64,000 bases of DNA from contig NZ_CP162137.1 of assembly GCF_040833995.1 (NCBI RefSeq), forward strand, positions 372,001 to 436,000, given 5' to 3'. Position numbers and translations under genes: made by a program. Origin of the DNA: Leptospira sp. WS58.C1. Its GTDB lineage: Bacteria > Spirochaetota > Leptospiria > Leptospirales > Leptospiraceae. This document shows positions 10,701-18,692 of this stretch, one piece after another (the stretch's first letter is position 1; each line of letters starts with the position of its first letter). The notes under the pieces were generated by a model. It saw only the letters and a program-made list of their open reading frames with translations, was not told the DNA's origin and searched no databases.

Positions 10701-13700
10701 CGGTCCAACTTCCTCCTTGGTCCTTACTTGTTAATATGGAAATTTTGCCATGGAAGTATTCCTTTAAATTGGTAGAATATTCTACTTCTTTAAAGTTTAA
10801 ATTACCGTCTTCGGAGATTTCTAACTTAGGACGTAAGACGGAGTTCTCTGCTTGAGAGATCGGCTTCCGATTCGGGTCCCATTTAGAAGAGAGTGATCTT
10901 AAATATTCTCTTTTAGATCCAATACTTTTCTTTTCTTGCGGAAATCGGATCTCGTCCTTTTCCAAAATTTGATCCCAGTATTGTAAAACCTGGGACAACA
11001 GAGGGCTTGCATGATTTGCAAAATACTTTTCTGCTTCAGGACCGAAATGATCCGATTCTCCCGTTCTGATCTTGGTTAGGCCTTGTAAAAGTTTTTTCTT
11101 CGCCCATTGTTCCGAATTGGAAAAACGAACAATTTTCTTTTCTTCGAATAAAGGAGAAGGTTCTGTCTGGATCTTTTGCCTTGCTTCTTGCAGGGCAAAA
11201 ATATCTTTTATTAGAAATTCAGCGTATGGATCTTCTCCTAAAAGTCTAGATTGGAAATTTTTGATCGCCTTTCCGAAAACTCCTTCCGCTCCGAAATATT
11301 TTCTTTCCAGCTCTTCCAATGCGGCAGCATCTACTTTTGCTCCCCCGGCCGATCCTGAATTATTCGCAGAAAGTTTTCCGATCCGGATTCCTTTGGATTG
11401 AGCAAACAGATCCACTGCTTTGTCCAACCATTTGGACGCCTCTTTGGCATTTCCGATCCGAGAGTTTAATGCAATAGGGCTCAATGCTCCTTTTCGCAAC
11501 GACTCTCCTTCTCTTACATATAGAGGAAGAAAAATACTGACCGTAAAAATTCCCGAAGAACTTAAACCCCTTTCTTCTTTTAGATGTTTAAAGATCTCTG
11601 TTCTCCCGAAATCAGGCGGAAAAAATTTCTTCAAAGTTTCTTCGAATGAAGTTCGAAGATAAGGCCCCGGTTGTGAATACGCAGATTGTTCCTCTAAAGA
11701 TTTTATAAGATCTTTTAAGGATTTCTCATGAGCGCCGTCCAAATTTGTCGTTTTGAATTCCGCTCCAAGATCCGCCATTACCTGATTTCGTTTGGAAGAA
11801 TTTCCTCCGAATAGGGTGTCTATATTTTCCTCTTCCGAAATTTCTTCGGGTCGAATTCCTGCTTTTAAAGCAAGTAATACGAATAATGCGTCCTTCTTAG
11901 TTAGATTTACGGACACTTCTTCTCCGCCGAAAGGTTGGGGTTCTTGGATCGTATCCTGAACTTGTACAGGCTCTATCCTACTTTCAGCTTGTACGATTGG
12001 GACTTCCGATGTTATCGGTTCCGCAATTTCTCCTAGTTTGGAAAACTCTGCGGTCTCACAATCTTCTAGTTCCGAAAAGACCAGATTTCGATTCTCTTCT
12101 ATATGCAGGATTTCGAATGAAGAAGGATCCGGAAATTCCCTCAGAGTTTGCCTTGCCATTCCTGCAAGATCACCCCTAGCTCCAAGATCGATCAACCTTC
12201 GGACTTTCAGATCTTGGAAGAATTGATCCTGGGTCTTGATCCATTGTACCGGCATCGCAAATTGATAAGCTAGTAATTCGATCAATAATATTCTTCGGAG
12301 TTCTTTTTCGGAAAGATTTTTGCCTTCTTTTAGGATCTTTTCTAAGATAGGACTTCCGGAGACTTCCCAAACATACTTTATGAATTCTTGATCAATGGAG
12401 AATGGTTTTGCAACCAGATTCGGGATATACTTGCCGTCTAATTCTTCGAAACCGGAAATTTGGGGAACGTTCGCTTCCAGAGTTTTTCTGAATTCTGCAA
12501 CCCCGTTTACTAAAACCCTTGAATGAAACGGTACATCTATTCCTTCCAAGCGGATCGTAGTCTTTTTACCTCTCACGATCTCTTTAAAACGATTTTCCAT
12601 TTCGGCTAGCGCTTTGAGATCTCCGGTTACGGAATATTGTTTGTCTCTTATGTTTAAATTAACTACTTCTAATGGAAGTCCGGTCTCTTCTTTAATTTGA
12701 GCGACAACCTTAAGAATGGTTTCTTCATCCAAGCCAACATGCCGATTTCCTAATACTACGCTCATTCCGAATGGACTTCTTCCTTCCTTATCTCTTGGAA
12801 CAAGGCTTTGCATGGTAAGTCCTCTTCCATACACGATCCGGATCACATTCTCTAATCCTAAAAATCCTCTCGCCGATAGAGCGGAAAATTCTCCTAGAGA
12901 ATGTCCTGCAAACGGAGCCTCTTGATCTAAAAATCCTCTCTCCTTCAAGATCTCCCAATCCGCCATAGACTTAGTGACCAAAGCGACTTGTGTAAATTGT
13001 GTGAGATGAAGAACACCCTTAGGATGATTCCAAACTTTTTTTCCAACTTTCAATGAAGTCGGATTATCTTGTACTATCTTTAAAAGAGAGAAGCCTAATT
13101 CGTCCCTTGTAGTATTTTCAGCTCTTTGCCAAACGTTTCTTGCCTCCGGGAATTCATCTCTGAGTTTCATTCCCATTCCTTGGGATTGGGAACCTTGTCC
13201 TGTAAATACGTAGCCTGTTTTTTTAGGAGAAACGATTGCTTTCGCGCTTAACTTTTTCTCTCCGTCTCTGTTGACTAAACTGACGGAAAGAATTTGAGAT
13301 CCTTTCTTTTGAGAAACATGGATTGCTTCCAAAAGTAATTCTTCGCTTAAATATACGGGGGCCTCGAAAGTTTCATCGAAGGCGGACAATCTGGAAGGAT
13401 CTCCTTCACAAAGATCAATTACGATTTTCTTAATTACTCTGGCGGAAGTCCATAAACCGTGAACGATCCTGTCTTTCCAACCGGCATATTTTGCGAAATC
13501 GATATCCGTATGGATCGGATTTGTATCTCCGGAAGCAGCCGAATATTCGCTCATATCCGAAGGAGCGTAAAAAGTTTCGGATATGATCTTATAAGGTTTT
13601 GCAAGTGGAACTTCAGGATCACCTTCCGAAAGGTTGGTGAAGAATCGATCCAAGGATGTTGGGATTCCGATTTGGACTTTTTCTTCTAATTTGAATTCTC

Positions 13701-16700
13701 CCCATTCTTCGAAATGAGAGCCTGAAACCTTTTCAATCTTACCTTCTACTTTATGAAGTTCTTGATTTGCTCCCAAATATCGAACTAAACGATTTCCGGA
13801 TGTGAATTTTAGTTTAGACCCGACTGAACTTATATTTTGACCTTCCTTTTTATGGATCCAAGGAATCGAATTTAGAAGATTAGATTCCGCTTCGGATCGG
13901 ATCAGAATACTTTTTTCAAAAGGTAAACAATCGAATTCTTCGAATTTAGAATGGACGTCTCTTATCAAAAACCCGGTTTGGAAAGAGCATATCTTCTTTC
14001 CTTCTTTTGAAATTTCTCCCAGGATCTGGATCTCCTGTCCGGAACCAAGTTTACGGACTTTCGCAAGTCTTGCTTTGGACTTTAGCTTATCTCCGGGAAT
14101 CAATTCGGCGGCTTCTTTTTCCCATTGGAAATTTTGGGAGAAGTGTAAAAGTCTAAATAAATTCTTATTTTCTAATGTAAACAATGGAGCGAGTAATACT
14201 TTCCAAGCAAAAGCGGTACTCATTCCAAGAGGAGGATTCGGATCGGATTTAAGATCCGTTCTCCTTAATTCTCCGATCGCTTTTCGGAAATTTAAAATAG
14301 ATTCCTTATCGATTACGATCTCGGATTCTAATTCTTGTGAAATATTTTTGGAAGAATTAAGATCGATCCTTTGATCTAATCCCCATGTTTTCAGATAAAG
14401 ATCCAGACCCGATTTTTCTCTAACCGTAAGGTCTTCCTCTATGAATGCCCCTAAAGTTTTTCCTGCACTGAATTTTCTTTGAAAAGGGATCGCAGCCCCG
14501 TCTTTTGGATCATAAAAGAATAGCTTCAACTCCGCAGAATCTTTTTCAGAAAGTTTTAATTCTACTTTTAGTTTGTTTTCTTCCAAAACTTGGATCAGTA
14601 ATAATTCTTTTGAATCGCTTGTCTCCCAGACGAACTTTCTTCCGACTCTCGGTTCGAAGAATAGTTTTAGATCGGATGAATTTTGTCCGATTTTGGAAGA
14701 TCGTAAAACTGCAGTCAGGAAACCTTTTCCTAATGCTGCTAAATGAACGATCCATTCATTCGGAGTTACATCAAGATTATCGAATATAGAGATGGAATTG
14801 TTACTGATTTGTTCTTCTGAGATTAAATTCAGGACATTTTTTCTTTGGGAATCTGAATCAAATAGATCCTCCCATGGGATCTTCTTAGCTTTGGAATTTT
14901 CTAAACTTGCTTGTAAAAAATTTCGGAAGATAGAAGAGACCGGCTCGTTTGGTTTGTGAATTCCTTTGATCGCTCTTGGTCCAGGGATCCAAGCACAAGA
15001 ATCCGGTTCCATATCCACACAATGAGAATACCAGAGGGAGTCCGAGCGAACCCATTTTACTAAGTCCTCGTCGATAACGGGGATGAAGTTTACAGGCTTG
15101 CCGGGTCTTTTACAAACATCAAAGAAGAAAATAATATCTTCCGGTAATATAAGAATTGTATCAGCACTTGGGTATCTTGTCTTCCATTCGTGAACAAAAC
15201 CATTCGGATCAAAGTCGGAGTTTACTTTTTCCAGTATAGAATTTTGATCCGTCGGTTCGGAGATACGGGCCTCGAATCTTTCTACTAATTCTATGAATCT
15301 ATTTCTGAAACTTTTATCTATGAACGGATGATCCGGCCAATCCCCTTCCGGAGAGATCAATCTTTTCCCAGGGCAAGTAAGTTCCAAATATCTAGAAAGG
15401 ATTTGAGTATAACTCATCTCTTCCAGATCGCCGAAGTACGGTTTTGCGGTGGAATTGATAAGGGAGATTAATTCTCTCTTTTTGGACAGGGTGGCTTTTT
15501 TAGCCTCCTCTGTTTCTTTTCCCTTTGTGAGTTCTTCCGCAAGAGAGGAAAGTTTGGTCCAAGTATTTTCCGCGTAATAAATATCGGCACCTAAGCCCGA
15601 TCTTCCTGAGATGACCCCGCCTGCATTCTTACCATCTTGTGTGGTCTTCCAATTTTCAGATCCTGAGATCTCTACGAGAGCTTGTTTAATTTTTTCCGAT
15701 GTGGCACATTCCTTGGAAGCCATGAGTCTGGTGCCGAGGAAAACTGCGTCTACCGGCATTGGATTTTTACCTGCCCATGTTCCGAATAGCCAAGACTTGG
15801 AGTCTTGCGGTTCGGCAATTCCTCCACCGACAGCTAAAATAATATTTTTACAATCTCTGATCTCGCTATAAGTAGATCGGACCAATTCTTCTAGATCTTC
15901 CCAACTGTGATGGCCTCCAGCGGCTCCACCTTCGATTTGCATTAGGATTTTTGAATCCGGCATTTGTTTTGCTATGGAGAGAACTTGCCGGATCTGTTTT
16001 TGGGTTCCAGGTTTGAAAGAATTCAACCAGATTCCATGAGATTCAAAATCCTTTAATATTCGTATTGCTTCATCCGTATCAGGAATTCCTGCCGAGATGG
16101 TGACTCCTTCGATTGGAGCTCCTTCACTCTTGAGTTTTTTCACCAGAGGAACTTGTAGATTCCATAAATAAGCATCTAAGTATAGAAGATTAACAACTAT
16201 ACCGACTCCCGGAGGTAATTCTTTTCGAAATACTTCCATTCTTTTTCGAAATAGTTCCTCCGTTACTTGTCCACCACCGGCCCATTCGACCAAGTATCCA
16301 TCATTTGCGGCAGCGATCACAATTCCCGGTTCAACGGTAGAAGGAGTCATACCTCCTCCAAAGACCGGAGCTCTTCCTGTCCATACGGAATAGTTGTTTT
16401 TTAAGAATACTTTTCCGTTCGGTAGTTCTACGGTCTCAGGCTGGAATTCTTTCCATGATTTAGGAAATTCCAAATTAGTTTCTTTGGTGAAAGATCTATA
16501 CGAATCGGATTTGCTTAAGTTTCGAATGAGATAGGATTTGCCTTTCAGACTGGGAGAGCATAATTTCTCCGCATCTACCCCCGGACCGAAAGAGATGAGT
16601 AAAATTTTACCTTCTTCTTTTTCTAAACTTCCTAAACAGGTTTCCCAATCTAAGGTTTCCGCTACCGCCATTCTGGATAATGCAAGAGCAATGTCCGATT

Positions 16701-17676
16701 CCGTTCTGAGATCTCTTCCATCTCTTGTATCATATAAAGGAATTTTTAGATCGGATTGTTTAGGATTGAATCCTATTCTTTTTACGTCCTCTTCCAGAAG
16801 AATAGGGACTCTTCGTAATAAAGGGCTATGAAATGGAGCGGAAATTTTTAGAAATGCCCAGGACTCCGGATTAGGGAAACTGTTATTTGCGAGATAGTTT
16901 CTGAACTCTAATAAAGATTCGGGAGACCCGCAAACAACTCTTGCTTTTGGTCCGTTCTTTAACCCTAAATATACTGTATCTTCGGAACTTCTGGTTGAAT
17001 TAAATTTTTCTAATACTTCTCCCAGTAAGAAATCATTTTCCGATCTTAAAACCGCCATAGGAGAAGCAATCTCATCCTGCTTTAGAAGTTTTTTTGCAAA
17101 AACATCCAATTCTAAAATCGGAAATTCTTCTTGGGTCCGTATGCCTAGACTGATCAGGTTCCTAAGTATCATTGATAAATTTTTCAAGAACGTGGCTTTA
17201 TCAGGTGAAGAAGATAATAAGAAACCGGCATATACACCCTGAGAATGACCGAATATTCCAGAAGTTTCGTTAAACAAAGCCTCCCAGTTCGATACGTCTT
17301 GTAGGACTCTGTATAAGGCCGAAGCCTGAGCTAAAAAGATAAGCGGAATACTATAGGAACAATTCTTTAAGATAGAATGATCCGGAGTTAAATCAGGTTG
17401 ATCGAGCCAGTCCTTTAAATGGAAGCCCAAAGGTAATGATCCGATCAGCCTGTCTTTATGGATTGCTTTACATTCTTCCTCGATGGAAGAGAAGACAGTT
17501 TGCCAAAATTCCGAATGTGTATGGCCTTCTTCATAGAAAGATCGTAATTCAGGAAGCGGATCAGCTCCTTGTCCGCTAAAGGTTATAAAGGTTTTAACGG
17601 ATTGAGCGGAAAGATTTTTAAAGATGGATGGTGCTTGTTCGGAAGATAAAGCTCCGCTTGAATAATTCGTTTTCAT
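7774..17676 (-). CDS. fas: Type I fatty acid synthase megasynthase (fungal/actinobacterial FAS-I type)
   Basis: A 3300-residue chain with every fatty-acid synthase activity in the microbial FAS-I order. Acyltransferase: GHSQG with S145. FMN-type enoyl reductase, about 430-740: GGGMTPSTV at M443 and the EGGAAGGHH loop. MaoC-type dehydratase: SGDTNPIHTD with H1389. Malonyl/palmitoyl transferase: FTGQGSQSQGMG and GHSLGE with S1593. ACP: LFGGNSSKRNQ with predicted phosphopantetheine serine S1960, matching the GGKS site of fungal FAS. Ketoreductase: Rossmann LVTGGGPNS near 2356 and YAETK with Y2506/K2510, plus the fungal-like LPLSPNHGIFGRDGMY. Ketosynthase: C2957 (AACATAG), H3111 (KHDTSTK), H3152 (GHSKGG). 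No phosphopantetheinyl transferase domain follows; acpS supplies it. Corynebacterial and mycobacterial FAS-I are about 3000-3100 residues. ATG start with AAGGG upstream. No interrupting stop or missing catalytic motif was seen. Confidence 0.95.
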   Translation of the reverse strand: MKTNYSSGALSSEQAPSIFKNLSAQSVKTFITFSGQGADPLPELRSFYEEGHTHSEFWQTVFSSIEEECKAIHKDRLIGSLPLGFHLKDWLDQPDLTPDHSILKNCSYSIPLIFLAQASALYRVLQDVSNWEALFNETSGIFGHSQGVYAGFLLSSSPDKATFLKNLSMILRNLISLGIRTQEEFPILELDVFAKKLLKQDEIASPMAVLRSENDFLLGEVLEKFNSTRSSEDTVYLGLKNGPKARVVCGSPESLLEFRNYLANNSFPNPESWAFLKISAPFHSPLLRRVPILLEEDVKRIGFNPKQSDLKIPLYDTRDGRDLRTESDIALALSRMAVAETLDWETCLGSLEKEEGKILLISFGPGVDAEKLCSPSLKGKSYLIRNLSKSDSYRSFTKETNLEFPKSWKEFQPETVELPNGKVFLKNNYSVWTGRAPVFGGGMTPSTVEPGIVIAAANDGYLVEWAGGGQVTEELFRKRMEVFRKELPPGVGIVVNLLYLDAYLWNLQVPLVKKLKSEGAPIEGVTISAGIPDTDEAIRILKDFESHGIWLNSFKPGTQKQIRQVLSIAKQMPDSKILMQIEGGAAGGHHSWEDLEELVRSTYSEIRDCKNIILAVGGGIAEPQDSKSWLFGTWAGKNPMPVDAVFLGTRLMASKECATSEKIKQALVEISGSENWKTTQDGKNAGGVISGRSGLGADIYYAENTWTKLSSLAEELTKGKETEEAKKATLSKKRELISLINSTAKPYFGDLEEMSYTQILSRYLELTCPGKRLISPEGDWPDHPFIDKSFRNRFIELVERFEARISEPTDQNSILEKVNSDFDPNGFVHEWKTRYPSADTILILPEDIIFFFDVCKRPGKPVNFIPVIDEDLVKWVRSDSLWYSHCVDMEPDSCAWIPGPRAIKGIHKPNEPVSSIFRNFLQASLENSKAKKIPWEDLFDSDSQRKNVLNLISEEQISNNSISIFDNLDVTPNEWIVHLAALGKGFLTAVLRSSKIGQNSSDLKLFFEPRVGRKFVWETSDSKELLLIQVLEENKLKVELKLSEKDSAELKLFFYDPKDGAAIPFQRKFSAGKTLGAFIEEDLTVREKSGLDLYLKTWGLDQRIDLNSSKNISQELESEIVIDKESILNFRKAIGELRRTDLKSDPNPPLGMSTAFAWKVLLAPLFTLENKNLFRLLHFSQNFQWEKEAAELIPGDKLKSKARLAKVRKLGSGQEIQILGEISKEGKKICSFQTGFLIRDVHSKFEEFDCLPFEKSILIRSEAESNLLNSIPWIHKKEGQNISSVGSKLKFTSGNRLVRYLGANQELHKVEGKIEKVSGSHFEEWGEFKLEEKVQIGIPTSLDRFFTNLSEGDPEVPLAKPYKIISETFYAPSDMSEYSAASGDTNPIHTDIDFAKYAGWKDRIVHGLWTSARVIKKIVIDLCEGDPSRLSAFDETFEAPVYLSEELLLEAIHVSQKKGSQILSVSLVNRDGEKKLSAKAIVSPKKTGYVFTGQGSQSQGMGMKLRDEFPEARNVWQRAENTTRDELGFSLLKIVQDNPTSLKVGKKVWNHPKGVLHLTQFTQVALVTKSMADWEILKERGFLDQEAPFAGHSLGEFSALSARGFLGLENVIRIVYGRGLTMQSLVPRDKEGRSPFGMSVVLGNRHVGLDEETILKVVAQIKEETGLPLEVVNLNIRDKQYSVTGDLKALAEMENRFKEIVRGKKTTIRLEGIDVPFHSRVLVNGVAEFRKTLEANVPQISGFEELDGKYIPNLVAKPFSIDQEFIKYVWEVSGSPILEKILKEGKNLSEKELRRILLIELLAYQFAMPVQWIKTQDQFFQDLKVRRLIDLGARGDLAGMARQTLREFPDPSSFEILHIEENRNLVFSELEDCETAEFSKLGEIAEPITSEVPIVQAESRIEPVQVQDTIQEPQPFGGEEVSVNLTKKDALFVLLALKAGIRPEEISEEENIDTLFGGNSSKRNQVMADLGAEFKTTNLDGAHEKSLKDLIKSLEEQSAYSQPGPYLRTSFEETLKKFFPPDFGRTEIFKHLKEERGLSSSGIFTVSIFLPLYVREGESLRKGALSPIALNSRIGNAKEASKWLDKAVDLFAQSKGIRIGKLSANNSGSAGGAKVDAAALEELERKYFGAEGVFGKAIKNFQSRLLGEDPYAEFLIKDIFALQEARQKIQTEPSPLFEEKKIVRFSNSEQWAKKKLLQGLTKIRTGESDHFGPEAEKYFANHASPLLSQVLQYWDQILEKDEIRFPQEKKSIGSKREYLRSLSSKWDPNRKPISQAENSVLRPKLEISEDGNLNFKEVEYSTNLKEYFHGKISILTSKDQGGSWTENDKATESILNSILSSSKEGITFSGLKVLVTGGGPNSIALETVFVLLAGGADIILTTTSYSSEKVKFYKRIFQKYGAKGASLSLVPFSQGSFEDIRLLSEWLVQKDWEPDVLIPFGAVGEENTGSQLDDSSLTSLRVMLLGVEKLIGTLGRLKNTPTETSPLHVILPLSPNHGIFGRDGMYAETKLGLETLFRKKFSEEDDWGKHTRIHGCVIGWVRGTGLMEANDLVAQTLEERSGVLTFSRREMGLLLANLINTCVYHSPEQITKANFTGGLDSQSELGKTLGKIRADILSEAKIKKETFSLKSKILLEKQETHTREFLPKEVYKYPSIPNQARLNEIGYLQELDLSKTICVVGFAELGPAGSSMTRWELEKSGTLSLEAALELAWMMGFIKYQAADKGRSWTDSETGEAVAEWEIKSKYEEKILAHTGIRIIDQECVGFDPSTLFSFVDVVLEEDFFIPVSNSKEAEEFKNAEPEATEVYHDPEKDKWFVRRKKGSTIKARKASDFNRKVAGQIPKGWDPARYGLTKDLTAQVDPITVYNLYCTCEAFLRSGMEPMELYRFIHPGLVGSTVGSGMGGMGKLKRMFHDFLLGNQRQHDALQESLINVTTAWALTSYVGGYGPVQTPVAACATAGISLEMAASLIKEGKAGFMLAGAFDDFAMESLVGFGDMQATASSVEMLEQGIDPKGMCRPNDIRRGGFVEAQGGGVVLLARADLALEAGLPVYGILAYAGSKTDGIQASIPAPGLGLLSLGAESEKEKSPLRNALSTFGLTGDDIGVAYKHDTSTKANDKNENKLLYNLLSKLGRTPGNLLPVVSQKSLTGHSKGGAAAWQTIGILQTLENGIVTGNRNLEEVDPDMNDYPFVTFTDESIPFGKHNIRAGILTTLGFGHVGALCLFVHSDYFLAALTPEQRETYLELRKKREIRYRNRYHEIRMGIGKPLYERHTKSYFQEDEIGLLLNAEYRSKSGEKK

Positions 17677-18275
17677 ATATTGACCCTTCCATTTTATTTT
17701 TCATTTGTTAAGATTTCATTTGAACTGGAAGAGGTTACGTTTTGATTTCAAGAAAAAATTTTTTTATGCTTAATAAAATAGAAATCGAAATTATGAACAC
17801 CTGTTTGGATGGATGTAACAAATGCTATACATAAGTAATTTCCTAATTTATAATATGAATGCATAAATATTATGCTGATGAACGTTCGTTAGTTAAATAA
17901 GTTAGTTAACAATCGTTCGCTAATGGCGTTTGTTTATTGTTCAAAGGCTTACGTTTTGTAGTAAATATATTTCATTAAAATGAACGTATGCTTACATAAT
18001 ATTAATAAAATATAAAGCATTATGAGGTGCGGATCTTATTGCGGTTCCTTCCTGTATCGATTGATGAGAAACCTCGGTTTCGGGTCAGGTTTGGAAAAAA
18101 TACCCGTTGGAAACCGGAGCAGTCGGGTCCGGATTTAAGAATGGGATCAATGTGTTTTTACGGGGGAGGTTATGGGATCCGGAATCTTCCGGTCGGGTCT
18201 ATATATTCCGGACCGGAAAGCCTGAGTCGTTTCTGTCCTGGAATATAATAAAAATTGAATATATAATCTTTGGGT
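17677..18275. other. 599-base intergenic region ahead of the FAS-I operon
   Basis: This spacer holds the FAS-I promoter region. Bases 17700-18020 are strongly AT-rich and include the AACGTTCGTT/AACAATCGTTC element listed separately. Bases 18030-18240 are much richer in G+C and contain dyads: CCGGAA-TC-TTCCGG (18179-18192), and TTCCGGTC (18187-18194) matching GACCGGAA (18211-18218). Short frames at 18027-18334 have no coding character I would trust. No terminator with a U-tract was found for the REC gene that ends at 18276. Confidence 0.6.
17880..17920. promoter_or_regulatory. Putative operator upstream of FAS-I
   Basis: GAACGTTCGTTA (17880-17891) contains the palindrome GAACGTTC. It is followed by two direct copies of GTTAGTTAA (17888-17896 and 17901-17909) and by AACAATCGTTC (17908-17918). 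CGTTCG therefore occurs twice, 31 bases apart. The cluster lies roughly 200-245 bases before the FAS-I ATG. The same 10- to 12-base core recurs before other lipid genes in the window. The dyad form suits a TetR-type dimer; this is an inference. Confidence 0.5.
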
Positions 18276-18692
18276 TTAGGATTTCAGTTTGCTTAAAAAA
18301 TCCGAGAATACTCCGCTTGTGGGTAGGAGTATGACTTCTCCTTTTTTTAACGGGACTTTTGGCACCATATATTCCACTCCTGCAAACCAAGGAAGGAAAT
18401 ATTTACTTATCGCCATTACTCCGGATACGTCGAATCCGGTCGTGGCGATCACTTTAATTCCTTCGAATCCATCTTGGTAGATCCTGCGGATCATCCAAAG
18501 ACCGGAGGTCTGGGTTTCCATTGTGATGTCGGTGATGACAGCTTTGAGTTTATGTTTATTTGCGAGATAAAGATCCCAACCTTGCGAAGCATCTATAGCT
18601 CGAAGTACGTCGCATCCGTTTGCTTGGAGGTAGGTTTTGAGATTATTCGCATAACGATCATTGTCGTCCACTACGAGAACTAATGGTTTCAA
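18276..18692 (-). CDS. Stand-alone response-regulator receiver (REC) protein
   Basis: 138 residues forming a single REC domain: [13 protein letters not shown] supplies the acidic pocket, [15 protein letters not shown] carries the likely phospho-accepting Asp, and a Lys lies in VPKVPLKKG. There is no DNA-binding or enzymatic output domain, so it would act by protein contact or as a phosphate shuttle. The start is TTG (18690-18692), overlapping the stop of the upstream ABC exporter as TTGA. This implies translational coupling to a transporter gene. No partner histidine kinase is adjacent. Confidence 0.85.
   Translation of the reverse strand: MKPLVLVVDDNDRYANNLKTYLQANGCDVLRAIDASQGWDLYLANKHKLKAVITDITMETQTSGLWMIRRIYQDGFEGIKVIATTGFDVSGVMAISKYFLPWFAGVEYMVPKVPLKKGEVILLPTSGVFSDFLSKLKS

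Noticed and set aside
7774..17676. PUFA synthase or polyketide synthase identity for the 3300-residue protein
   Set aside because: No tandem ACP array and the order AT-ER-DH-MPT-ACP-KR-KS with an FMN-type ER matches FAS-I.
18027..18334. Two overlapping short frames upstream of FAS-I
   Set aside because: They lie on the G+C-rich dyad block with no protein features; chance frames are more likely.
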